Shown here: in pieces, positions 1 through 13,005 of the stretch
How the letters are laid out: each line of letters begins with the position of its first letter
Position numbering within the stretch: the first letter of the stretch is position 1
Program-made: the position numbers and the translations under genes
NCBI RefSeq assembly: GCF_964340395.1
Contig: NC_135571.1
Coordinates: forward strand, 2,163,111 to 2,227,110
DNA: 64,000 nt
Direction of reading: 5' to 3'
DNA from: Glandiceps talaboti
Lineage: Eukaryota > Hemichordata > Enteropneusta > Spengelidae
Notes under the pieces: model-generated
Told to the model about the DNA's origin: nothing
The model's input: the letters and a program-made list of their open reading frames with translations, nothing else
The model's database searches: none

Positions 1-372
1 ACTAACTTTATGCGGTACTGTGGTATTGGTTAGAATTTTGTGATTGATTAACAAAGACATGATGTTAATGACTGTGTGGGTGGCTGTGGATGAATTTTAA
101 ATTGCATCTCATGCATCTCAGGACTTCTAGAATTAACGACTTGACAAGACTGTGAGTGAAGGTATAAATCATAACGATACTGTATAGGAACTAGACTAGG
201 TTTCCACATGACAACCGTGCTGGTTGTCATATGTCATATAAAAACATCACAGGAATTTGCAAAAGTTTACTCCACCAAATCACAATATATGAAATGAATT
301 AGGTGTGTTACATTATACATAGGTGCCTTAAAATGATGAAGATAGTAGCAAAGTCTATAAACCAAATTATAC
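1..372. other. SYCP1 intron after exon 14, with a MITE-family fragment
   Basis: Bases 1-60 resemble 19490-19550 (shared run TTAGAATTTTGTGATTGATT). The stretch near 170-200 carries GTATAGGAACTAGACTAGG, also the end of the MITEs near 44.27 and 52.29 kb. So this looks like a decayed member of the TAGTCTAGTTCC-ended family. No exon seen. Confidence 0.4.
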
Positions 373-490
373 CTTGATATCTCTCTTTAGTTCTGTCACT
401 TCTGTCTTGCTCTTCTGTAGCTTGTCTTCCAACTTGGACTTTTCATCACAGGTCTTCTGTAGTTTCTCTTTTATTTCCTGATATTCAGAA
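373..490 (-). CDS. SYCP1: SYCP1 exon 14 (last one in window)
   Basis: Completes a Ser codon, then SEYQEIKEKLQKTCDEKSKL, EDKLQKSKTEVTELKRDIK. Ends in phase 0 at AAG|gtataa, so the reading frame continues beyond the left edge. Acceptor ttttgtttctag. Lys/Glu-rich coiled coil. The basic C-terminal tail that contacts chromosome axes in known SYCP1 is not in the window. Confidence 0.84.
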
Positions 491-3400
491 CTAGAAACAA
501 AAGATAAAAATACAAATAATGATAAATAAATCTATAACGGAATTGAATTTTACAAGCCCTACCTAAATACATGTTGCTATTAAAGCACTAATGAGGCACA
601 AGCTGAGTATATTTGACTTGCAAATTGTCAGTCTTAGATCACTAAAATAGCAAGTTGATGGTGAACATTTTGAAAACTATATATTATGAAACACTATGGC
701 TATTTTCATCTTCAAGTTGCTAATTCAATGATCTAAGACTGACAATTTGCAAGTCAAATATTATAGTAAAAGCCATAAAAAGCACTCTGAAGGATGTACA
801 AATTCAAAAAAGCTCTAAACAGCTCAACAATAACACAGACAAGTGGCTATGACCATAGCACTATTGTCAAATACAACAGTTTGTTTCAGATTACAAACTG
901 GACACATGGTGGCGCTATTTCAATTTGCAGTACACTGGCAAGCAACGCATATTGTACTCATTATGATGAAGAATGCCAACTTAAATGATACAAAGGTGAT
1001 TAAACACATTTAAAACATACAGCTACGTTTAAGAGAAGAGCTTTAGATAGTTTAGGTATTTACAGGTTTCCAAGACCAGAAAAACACCTGTCTTTCATTT
1101 GTATGACTGATAATCTATCTTATCTATCATAGAGTAGTGGCGGTATGTATATAGGAAGCAATGTGTCACACAAAAATGCAATACAGCTGTTTTTCCTTGG
1201 TTCTAACCTCCTTACTGCAATGCTGATTAAAACCAATTATATTTATTTCCCCCTTAACCCAAGATCAATTTTGAGCAGAATACTTTGAGTAGAGTAGGAA
1301 AAAGATGATGAAGTGTAAATACACATGAAAAAGGACTGACAGTGAAGCTGAGTTAATGTTATATAGTTTTTTCCTCAAGTGAAAATACTTGCATCACACC
1401 TTAAAGTATTCTAGTATAATGTTAATGTTAATGTCAATACATACCTTCTGTGACATTACAATTAACATCTAGTGCAGTGTTGTTAGAAAAGTCAGCTGAT
1501 TGCCTAAGTATAGGTATTTCCTTGGCATTTTATGGTATGTCTACTAAATTACGTCATTAGACTATATATAGGTTATGTTTTAATATGAGGCTAGAGTTTG
1601 ATAAATTGCAAAAGACGGTTAACTAAACTTCACTGTAAAACTTATGGCCAAAAGTGTATAAAATTAGCTTGTTTTAAAATGTTTGATACATTGCAGAAGA
1701 TGGTTAAGTAACACTTCATTTAGTAGAATACACAGCAAAAATTATGGCCAAAAGTGTATAAATTTAGCTTGTTTTAAAATGTTAACATCACAATTCCTTT
1801 TATAGTCAGGAAAAAGATATGGCTTCTAGCACTATATGCTTATCCAATATCATAACAAGTGCATTCAAGTATTTCATTACTTCCTCTACTGCACTGTCTG
1901 CAATTCATCCTTTCACCAACAGCTAATTTACACAATGTATGAATGTCACACAAATTGCTACCTGTTCTAAAACTTGGAAATGTTTATTTACACCATTGAG
2001 GTGGCCGTTCTGGTCTAATCAGTAGGCAATGAAGTGATTTTTGCTAATGGAAACGGAAATGTATAACGGTATACAAATCCAGTACTATAGAATATAATAC
2101 ATCATACCGTGCACGAGCCACGTTCAACAAAAAATATGGAGTATATACTTTAGTCATTCTATGTCATGACAATGTGCGTCTCTGTCACAACAGCACGTGT
2201 CTACATCATTGGTTCTACTGTTAGAAATATGAGTCAAAATGCTCAATATTGCTATTACTTTCCCTGATTTTTAAAATATTACTGGCGATGGTATAATTAC
2301 ATTATTTGCCAATATTTTTCTTTATTCAGCTGGAAAATACTCGTAACTAAGGGTTGTCACTTCACATTGCTAGATGAGTAGTGACAATGGCCACCACCTT
2401 AGGTCACTCATATTTTCTTTGGTTGAACGAAGATAAATACTGGGGAATAACATCTAATTGTCTTATGCCAGTGACATGTGAAATTAATGTACACCATACA
2501 TATAAAGTGATGTTAAGAAGGCCAGATGAAAAGAACTCATACTCATAGGTAAGCTTCAGTATAAATAGAATTGATTACTTTAGTGCAAAGTTAAACCGGA
2601 AAGTCTGGATCCATATTTAAGCATAAATTGAATGATTATATTGGTGTAAATTTAAAGGAAGTCTGGGCTAAATTTAAACATTGATTTTATTCACTAGGTT
2701 CACTGTTTTGAACTAGTGGAACATGTAATTTAATGTAATGTATATTGTTCATCACTTCAGTAGACCAGCCACTTTTTACAGCATGACCATGAACAATAAC
2801 AATTGGCTGGATGTTGGACTCAGGTTATATTCTATTTTCTCTTTTTCCCATTTATTCTCATACAAAAGCAGTGTTTTGTAGCAAGTGTATTTATTCATTA
2901 TTAAATTTTTGATTGTGAGAAATGTAATATTGCATTATCATTAATTTTATTATTACCTGCAAGTAATATTAATTTAGTCTGTTTTATTTGTGACAGGCTT
3001 TGGCAAATTGTTTGTTTGCTTGTTCTACTAGATGCTAGGTAGTGGTAACTAATGACAGAACCCCCATGATGTGTATGAGTGAGAGCAAATGTGGCATAAT
3101 CAGGGTATTTTCATGCGGGTTTGCAACTTGTTCTCTGCGGCAGTACTTTTATGAGCATAGTGAGTGAAAGTTCAGTAGGAATCACAGCACGCATGAGTGC
3201 AAACACTCCCCAAAAACATTCCAAATTGTCATTACTTTCATGAATTATGCTTGAGGAGGCATATTAGATTATTATTCCCCAATATTTTACTTCATTCATC
3301 TGGAAAATATACTCATTACCTAAGGGTTTGTCACCACTCGTCTAGTGAATCATTGTGACAAAGGTCACAGGTCACTCGTATTTTTCTTGGCTGAACGTTG

Positions 3401-6400
3401 GAGAATAAAATCTAATTATTCTCATTGCTTATGAAAAAACATCCATATTTTACTTCATTCATCTGGAAAATACTTGTGACCTGAGGGTTTGTCACCACTC
3501 GTCTAGCGAATCATTGTGACAAAGGTAAGAGGTCACTCGTATTTTTCTTGGCTGAACGACGGGAATATTGGAAATAAGATCTAATTATTCGCATTGTTTA
3601 TGAAGCACATTCAGGTAGATATTATCATAATAAATTATTTCTTGGTAATTCTACCATTTATGACAACAAAGTTTATAGTGTTCTTGGTACATTATGACGT
3701 CAAACTATTTTCATCTTGTCATATTTGAAATTACCAGGTAATTGACAATTAACTATAATGAGTTTATCCAGACACCCACAATGTATGGACATACATTACT
3801 AGTAATAAACAGTTCTTGTTACATAACTGAGGATCTTAATCTAATTACTCAATGTTGAGATGCACGTTCATATTTCTGAAAACCTAACTTTTATGGTCAT
3901 TGACTGACTCTATCATTGGATTTATGGCTTTCATGAATATTATAACAACTTATAAAGTGATAATTTTTTATATTTTTTTTTATAAAACAGTATTTTTGGT
4001 ATTTTCACATTTAAGGTAAAGATGACAGCACTAAAATTATTATTACTTTCTACATTTCACACCTGTTCAGGTTGATAGGACTACGGTTTTACCAACCCGG
4101 ACTATATTTATGGTCAGCTACAGTCTGGTGTGATTTTGTAAAGGAAAAAAAAGAAAACATGTAATAACATGTTTTGTTACACTAATACTGTACAGTATTT
4201 ACCACTTTAGAGAAATCACATTATGTCTTAGATTCTGCTTCAAATCTCCTGATAACTTACCTGGCTGTATCAAGCTGCTCTCTCATTCCATCTAGTTTGT
4301 CATAGGAAGCCTTTTCACGTCCAAGAGCCTCTTTCAAGTCAGTTTGTAAACAAATATTGCTTTCCTATGATGAAGAAAATATGTTTATATTACAAACCTA
4401 AAAGTTGTTACCCAGTGTTACATCATGTCCTGACTTAATTAAAAAAAATAAACTATCATAACAGTAAATTTCCTGATGAAAGCTGTCCACAATGAAAGAA
4501 AAATGAGAAAAATTAGCAATGTGGTAAATTTTTTTTTCTGTTCACAATGAATACATTCATTTCCTGCTCTATAACTAAATGACCACTAATTAGTAACAGA
4601 GGCAGTATCTGGAGTAAGCCTATAGCCTATGATGGTATTATTTCATTAAACCACAAATCGGACTAATTTCTTATTCAATACCATTCTCGAAAGCCTGAGC
4701 ATTTTTTTCTTGGCTGATGCAACGAAAAATTGGCTGATAAGACTCGCTGTAGAGGGCGGTGATGTATGACAATGATTCAATACTATGGATTGTATGCTCC
4801 CTGGGGAGTTGAGGAAGACTAAAGAGCCGTTGTGCCGTTCTGATCCGAGCCAGGGGTAATAATTGTAAAGCGCTTTGAGCACGGACTGTGAAAGCGTTAT
4901 ATAAGAACCCAACATTAATACAAATGCTTCACCAAGCTTTAATTAAAACAAGGCAGGTCTGCAATTGTTCAAAGACATTTTACAACCAATATTTGGAGTA
5001 AGATTATAGCCGAGTATTATGGTATTATTTCACCTAACCACAAATTGGTATAATGTCTTACTCAATATAAATGATTCACCAAGTGGCAAAGCTTTGATTA
5101 AAAGTCAAGGTAAGTCGATCTGCACTTGTTCAAAGAAATTGTACAGGTCTTATTTCCTTCCAATACAGGAATTCATTTTATCAAGTTTCCTGGTAATTTA
5201 CATACCAGCATAATTATAAAGTACAGGGCATATGTTTCACTTGATGACTCATCATATTTTGGTTAGGTAGGAAAACATATGGTGATAAAGAAATTCTGGG
5301 GCAAATAGTCAGGGGTGTAGCTAAGTTTAAAAATAGCAGGTAAAATTAAAGTACATGTAGATGGTGGTATCTAAAGGTGTTCTCTTTGATTTTGTCATCT
5401 GCCTTTGAGCATCATATGCAGTTACTCAGAATTTACCAGTTAAATTTACCAATTTATCTGTGAAAACTATTTTGTTCCGAAAGAAAGCGATCGATGGGCA
5501 TTGATTCATTTCAGAACAAAATAGTTTCAGCTAAATAAGCCAAAATACATGTCATACATTCACGTCATTTCATTTCAAGTGTAGTGCTACATATTTCTAT
5601 TATATCAGCAGAAATTCACTGTAACAATGGCTTGAATATTTGACTAGTTTACCTGCTGAGCCGCAAGCTTTTTTTTAGGAAGTTTCAAAGTCGAATGGAA
5701 CTGTATATATTTTTAATAAAAGAATGCACATGAAGCAAATGCATGTGAATTACCACAAGTAGAATAAAACATAAATTAATATATATATGCTTAAGATTGA
5801 AATAAAGAAAATAACGGAGTAGGGAGGGGGGGGGGGGGGATAATATATTTTTGTACTGTGGAATTCCATAAAATGTAGATTTTTTACTTACTTCTCTTAT
5901 AGTTGCTGTTAAAGTCAATTCATCTAACTGTGAATTCAGGGCATCTCTTTCTCTTGTCAAATCTTTGATTTGATTACCAAGATTACCAATGGTATCCTGT
6001 ATTAAAATGAAGTCACAAATCAAATGAAGTATTTCAGCATGACTACCTAGTACCTTATATCCTGTGTCTGGCTAACAACAAGATTTTAAGATCAAAGTTA
6101 GTGACTTAGTCACTAGTCCATCGACAAAGAATATTGAATGAAAGGAAGAACAGTCACAATTACTTACCTTGACAGTCTAAAATCTGACATTGGTCTTAAA
6201 CCTGGTTAGTAAATGCCTTAAACAAATATATCATTCTAGTAATCATCATTATAAAAAACAAATACCAGAGGGAATTAAAAGTGGTCATATGGATGAGGAT
6301 TGGGTATTTATTTCGGATTTTTAGTTTATAAAACAATTTTATCATGGCTTCCTACTTGAAAAATTAATGTGAAACAATATTGACAAAGTCTGTGTTTGCA

Positions 6401-9400
6401 ACTTTACATTGCAAAATGTTAAAAATATGTTTAAAAAGTTTGTTATTGTATGTACAATAGAAAAACATTTTACACATTTATTAATCTTTTGTAATTTATT
6501 GAGTTATAAATAAAAATTTGGCATATGTTGTTTCACATTGATTTTCGAAGTAGGAAGCCATGATAATTTTTTTTTTTTTTAAATCCAAAATGAATATGCA
6601 ATCCTAATCCACATGGCCACTTTAAATAAAGGCAAACATTTCTCAATGTTCACACATGGATTAAACTGATATGCATGGTTACAACTAAAAAGTAGACAAG
6701 TATAATGGTACATTAAACATCATGAAAACATAGACAAAGAACTAACACTGTTAAAATACTCATGTTTACTTTAGACTGTGGGTCACTTAGAGACATGTAA
6801 GATTGTCTCTTGTAACACTTCAACAAGATGCTAAAAGGTCATTGATGTGTTAAATGCCACACAATTAGAATACTGCTTGGTGCATTTATTGACATAAATG
6901 ATTTAGATTCAGTACTTTAAGTCAATTTCAAACCCATTACATTCACTAGGTTTATAGCTATTTCTAATGTACACTGGCTTGATAGGTATACATTCAATAT
7001 TGAAGTTATTACAAACACTTTACAGTCAAAATGCTGGCAGAAAAATTGACTTAATGGTGTTTTTTTTTATTCAATCATTGACAAAGAATCACATTGAAAA
7101 TGAATTGTGGCTATATAAAGTGACATGGTGAAATTTTGTTTATAATCAGCATCTATTTATATCTAGTACACTTAATAAAAACCAAGAGATTTATCTAACA
7201 TATATATAAAGAAAAGGACAAGACAAACAAATATTAAACTAAACTGCGAATTAATCTAATTACCATTAAATATCAAAGCAAAAACCAACAAAAAAGAAGA
7301 TACATTTCAAGGATTGCTGTATACACTCTGAAAAATTAGATTTGGAGATGACTTTACCTAACATTACGCATTGCTGTATTGAATCTCAGATCATTATAGT
7401 GGTCCAAGATTGAATGTATAATGTATTGGGTAAAAAGCTATGGATAGATTTTCATTAGTCATAATATCCTTGAATTTCTTTTCTAGTGGGAGGGTATTAA
7501 ATTGCCTATATTGTTTTGCATTTAAAAAAAAATTCCCTTCCATAATTATTATATTGATAGTGGACGCTGCAATAGAAGAACTTTTTTTAATCCTCTAGGA
7601 GTGATGTGTTACAACATTTGTATATATTTTATTATACATGCACCAAATACTTTAGCACCAAATATTTATTGCAGACAATCCAATGAAGAAATGTAGTTTT
7701 CTTGATGGATACAATAAAGATTCTTATTGGCTATTGCACGAAGCAACCTTTTTCGATTTCATGTTTGTGATCACTAATAAGATTTACTAATATTGGAACC
7801 TGGGATTGAAATCCTGGATTTTAATAATGTGTACTGTTCTGCTATCCCCCACTATCCATGTAAGAAAACCCATTTTGAGACACATATAGCGACCCTGACT
7901 ATATAGTATTGGTGACTCATAAGAACACATAGTTTAATAATTTTGACCCACACCAATGTACTTTGTCTTTCACTAGTGGGCAAACTGCGTAGAGTACAGT
8001 ATATAGGATAAATTACCTTGAGTTCTTCTTCTCTTTCCTTCAACTGATAAATAAACAGTCTATCAGATTCTTTCTCTACCTCATATGTCTCTCTCAGCAT
8101 CTTACATTTTTCAGCAAGTTGACTCAGTTCATCCTATAATAATGGAAGTAATGTCATGTTTATTGGATAGCGTTATGGGTGACTGGAAATTTCAATACCG
8201 GTACAATTAATTCCTCCAAATTTATGTACATGAATAGACTTGCTCTGACAAGTCTCCTTACAGGTGAGTTGAGGTGACCAGTACAAAAACATAAAGGCTT
8301 CACCACAACATACCAAAAATTTAAAAGATTGTCTGACTGCGTGATTAATCATACAAAGTAAAAAATTATGTTATACATTATGATTAGTTTTAATTTATCA
8401 TTCCTTTCTTCAGACTTTCCTTTTAACATACTAACCTCTTTGCCAGGTTACAAGATGTCAGTTTTTCAGACCTTCCTTTTAACATACTAACCTCTTTGCC
8501 AGGTTACAAGATGTCAGTTTTTCAGACCTTCCTTTTAACATACTAACCTCTTTGCAAGGTTACAAGATTTCAGTTTTTCAGACCTTCCTTTTAACATACT
8601 AACCTCTTTGCCAGGTTACTAGATGTCAGGTTTTCAGACCTTCCTTTTAACATTCATGTACTAACCTCTTTGTCAGCCAGAGAGTGGTTACGAGATCTTA
8701 GTTTTTCACACAATCTGTCTCTCTCTGTTTCAAGTTCTGCAACGTTTTCTTTCAATTCGTCTATAGTGACTTCTAGGTCATCATGTTGTTTGGTCAAGTC
8801 ACTGTATTTCTGGTCTGCTTCATACTGAAATGACATATAAAACAATTTTATTGATTTTTACAAACTCTCTTAAGCCTACCCTTACCAAACTGAAAGCTCA
8901 GTACCAAGCTGTCAAAGAGCTTTTTCAGGGCTTTTCAGCTCTGTGGCACACTACCAACAGTTCTATTGCAGACATTCAAAAATGTGTTGAGCTGCTGAAT
9001 GTCTGCAACAGACTTCTAGGGTTTATGTCTGTTAGGAAAAAAATTCTTAAGCTTACTGACAGCTGTCTGCATCTCACTGACAGCTGTCTTCAGCTCACCA
9101 ACAGCTACTTGCAGTTTACTGGCAGCTGTCTTCAGCCACAGGAGTTAATTTCTAAATAATGTCTGTCAGGAGTGTTTACACTTTGCTCTGTCATGGGCAA
9201 AACGACTAGCAGCAGACTTTTAGCAGCTCTTGTTGTAGTTTCCAGAATATTTTAAAGTTACCTGGACAGTGGCAATGTGGAAGGACATACCAATCCAAGG
9301 GTTTTCTGTTAATATGCTTCTGTGTCATAATAAATATTGCTTGGAATTATACTTGCCTAAATACTTATTCACTAAAACATACATCAAATGTATGCAGGTG

Positions 9401-12400
9401 AATGTAGGTAATATTTATAAGAATGCCTGCAACACCATCAAATGTCCAATAACTACAGTACATTTACATGTTAAAATATATTTATTAAGTAGTTTCATTG
9501 TTAAGTATAAACACTGGAATCTGTTCTTGTTAAAATGTAAACCAGCTGCATGAACAACAAAATCAATCCTTACAGAATACCTCTAATATAAAATGTACAT
9601 GTATTGTTGTATACATTTATTATTTGCATCGTTCACACTCACAACTTACAGAGATTTAATGTAACTGTTTTCTCAAATTATTTGTAATATGTCACCTACA
9701 TAACAAACATCCATTTTAAAATCATTTGCCAGATTTAGTATTCTGGGTTTGTGATAGCCATGCACGTATATTAGTGTGAAATTTGTTTACTATACTCATG
9801 GAAGTAGTTCTACTTCCATGCTATACTTCAACTTGGGACTAGCAATTAGTGGTTACATATGCAGAAACACAGCCCATTTTCAAGGCTACTACAGGAAATG
9901 TCCCCTGCATTTCTTGACTTGGGCCGGTCGTGTAGCGTATAGGCATTGAAAAGAGAGGTTCATTTTGGGCCGCATATGATCGGCCTCGCCAATATCTGAG
10001 TTTTCATTTTCACTATAGTCGGTCATATTCAGGGTTGTCATACCCATCATCAACGCCGTCTGATAAATCTCAACATTCGGATGTCAACAAGGGATTTTGA
10101 TTCCCCTCTTCATTGTCAAATAACTCACAGTTGTCTTCATTTTCCTCCGTTATGTTATAACATGAATAAATAAATATGACGCTCGCCATCTCCTTCCTGT
10201 CGATCATCTCATTAGTCTACCAAACTCGCTTGAAACGGTATCGGTATTGTCTGTGTACGTGTTCGTGTGTTGTTGATGTCGAGGGACATCACCCGGAAGT
10301 GATGGGAGTTCATCGTGTGTAGGCCAATGATCGCAAAGTTGTCCTCAGAACTGGAATGGCCACTTTTCGCTTCCATCTCTCATAGATTGCCATTTTGCTT
10401 CAACTTTTGGAGATTACAAGTATACTGCTCTGTTTTGAGTCGATACGTAACGTGAACGTAAACAAACCCCTAGCCCTGAGATCGCTGGCTTAGGTTACAT
10501 CCACAATATAGCGTCACAGGCTCTTTCAAAGCTTGTGGAAAAACTGCGAGGAACAAACATTTTGTTTATGGCTAATAACAGCGCAAACATGGATAATATG
10601 AAAGAAACAAAATAATAAACAAAAATATATATTTTCAAAATTGAATCAACGACTGTTGTAAAGTTTACAACGCATTGCAGTTTTGAAATTATTGTGAACG
10701 AGGCTATGACGTATCAGCCAATCAAATCAACGGGCGCAATCTCACCAGCACTTCAAATCAGAAAATGTTGGAATGAAACGGAAGATGGCGGCCGTGATTC
10801 ACAAAGGCAAAGAAAATCGTTTTCGACAACTGATCATGAGAAGAGGTATACATCAAGACCTACTCATTTTGGTGATGAAGGTATGTTAATTTAACTGACG
10901 CTTTCATAGCATATTATAGGCTCTGGTGTTTTTTTAAACGATAGAATCCTTTATTTTTGTATAAAGTTTTTATAAAAATGTTGTTCCTTAATTATGGCTG
11001 CTCTGATGTACTTTTGGGAAGTCTGATAAAATGTATTACCTAGGGTGTACCACTGTTAACACACTACAAGAATATACATTTTGTAGATTCTATTTACCAG
11101 TTGATAATTTTTGTTTTGCCAAAATTAGTGTTACTTACATGCATGTTTTTATTTGTTGCATCTTAGAGTAGAAACTCAAGATGACTTTAGAAAAAGCAGT
11201 GTCAACATAAAAGTACAAAAAACAGAAAGTGGACAAAGAAAGCAAACTCCAGCAGGACAAAAAATGGAACACATGCAGCACAGCAAAGCAATAAAGCAAA
11301 GACTGACAAAAATAGAGAAATTGCTGAAGAGAAGCAAGCCAAACGCCTAGCAAAGTTGTATGGCAACTTTAAAAAGGATGAAGGAACAGGCCTACTTTCA
11401 AAGGTACTAGTAACTTTTTTAATCTGTTAGTGTATAAAAACAAAACAGAGCAATATAATTCCCCCGAGAGGAGCAAATAGTAAAAAGACACAGGACAGTT
11501 GGCATTTCTATAGATTCTTTGTTTGTAGCATGTAACTGTTTATTAGAAACAAAAGATAAAATGAACTGTGTACCTCTCCCTTCACATTCATAACAAATAT
11601 TTCTTTTGTTAATTGATTGCTCTTGTTTCTTTCTTTGCAGTGACTTTCAGGAACCAATGGATATTGATTGATCTGATTCTGATCCTGATCCTGATTCTGC
11701 CAAACTGATGATGTAAACTACCAAAGTGATGATGTAAACTGCCAATGTGATGATGTAAACTGCCGAAGTGATGATGCCAATGATGAACACAATGGCTTTA
11801 GCTTATATAATGACTGAAAGTGAAATAATGTCAGACTCTGAAACTCCAGCAACTGTTGAAAGCCAAACTCAAATTGCCAGAGCTCTTTCACATGTATGAT
11901 GTAGGTAATTCTTTAGATTTGATTTGAAGAACCCCATCATTAAGGGACATATATTTTTTGTCTTCTAATCACGGGATGAATACAGGTACTATTGTTAAAC
12001 TCAGGTATGTTGGTACTGTCATTTCACTACAGACATGTCTCAAGCCTTTTAGTTATTTTGGAAAAAAGCAATAAAGTTGCTTCTTGTTTTCATTTAATTC
12101 TTCTTCTGCATGATTTACTGGTTGCAAAAGTATGTGCCCGTGTGTGTAGTATGTACATACATACATATATGTGTATCCCCTAAAACATGTACGTGAACAA
12201 ACTTTGTGAGTTTGTGAAACTGACATTTTTAAATATGTTTCAGTGGGAACAAGCATTCAAATCAAATATGGTCAGTTCTGATATACATTTGTATGTCAAA
12301 TATATTTCCCCAACGTGTATAAGCATGTTTTAAGTGTCAAAATTAATATGGTTTAAAACATGTTTAAAACTAGTTTCAAATGAGTTGACTAAGGACTTCT

Positions 12401-12962
12401 GACAAGTTTAAAACATGAATGAAACACTCAAAACTGATCAGACTTGTTTTGAATTAGTATAGAACACTTTTTAAACTAGTGGATTTTTAGTAAGGAATTC
12501 CCCTTTTGCAGTGTGCCAATGATACCTGTCAGAAGTCTGCTTATAGTCTTTCAGCAGTTTGTCACAATGCTGTCAGAAGGCTGTTGTTAGTCTGTCAGGT
12601 CTGTTAGTGGTCTTTCAGATGTCTGACGATAGTCTTACATAAGTCTGTTATAAAGCAGTTGAATGTCTGTCAGGTATTTACCTGAGCTGTTGAGAGCTGT
12701 TCTCTGCAGCTCAAATCTAATTATGTATGCACAAAAATCAGCCTTCCGGCAGCTAACTGTCAGAAGTCTTTTTGAGAGCTGCTGCAGCTCAAAAACAGCT
12801 GTCTCATTTCGGTAAGGGTAGTCTGGTGGACTGAGTGTTTTCATTTGGACATAAAAAATTACTATTATATCTATTCCACTTATGATGAAAGCAATGATAT
12901 AATCACAAGTTGTTTGTTGTTGTTGTTATTTATTTGTTTGTTTGTGTTTGTGTGTGTCTGTC

Positions 12963-13005
<43 letters not shown>

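Larger units (their letters stand above)
491..4260. other. SYCP1 intron 13, repeat-derived
   Basis: Holds a palindromic MITE (609-760), a two-copy tandem repeat (1.59-1.79 kb), a roughly 390-bp dispersed repeat (2.07-2.46 kb) and two tandem relatives (3.27-3.6 kb). No coding exon recognised. Some TTATTCCCCAATATT ends are shared with copies at 18.7 and 53.9 kb. Confidence 0.5.
8874..12824. mobile_element. Candidate 3.95-kb DNA transposon inside a SYCP1 intron
   Basis: The left end reads CCTACCCTTACCAAACTGAA. The right end, read on the minus strand, gives GACTACCCTTACCGAAATGA. Both ends are followed by about 300 bp of related subterminal sequence rich in CTGACAG and CAGCTGTC motifs (8.88-9.15 and 12.5-12.8 kb). 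The interior holds a GC-richer promoter-like block (9.9-10.8 kb), a small minus-strand open frame (9889-10047) and a spliced but broken gene (10706-11671). No clean target duplication is visible and no transposase is recognised, so the superfamily is unknown. The two ends could also be two separate small elements. Confidence 0.4.

Noticed and set aside
8830-9159. 109-codon plus-strand open frame with repeated LTDSCLQ-like motifs
   Set aside because: It lies in the repetitive subterminal region of the candidate transposon and reflects CTGACAGCTGTC repeats rather than a protein.
10785-10880. Alternative start MAAVIHKGKENRF from the strong-context ATG at 10785
   Set aside because: After splicing to either acceptor near 11167 this frame meets a stop within a few codons, so the frame from 10706 is preferred; the ATGGCGGCC may be a promoter motif.
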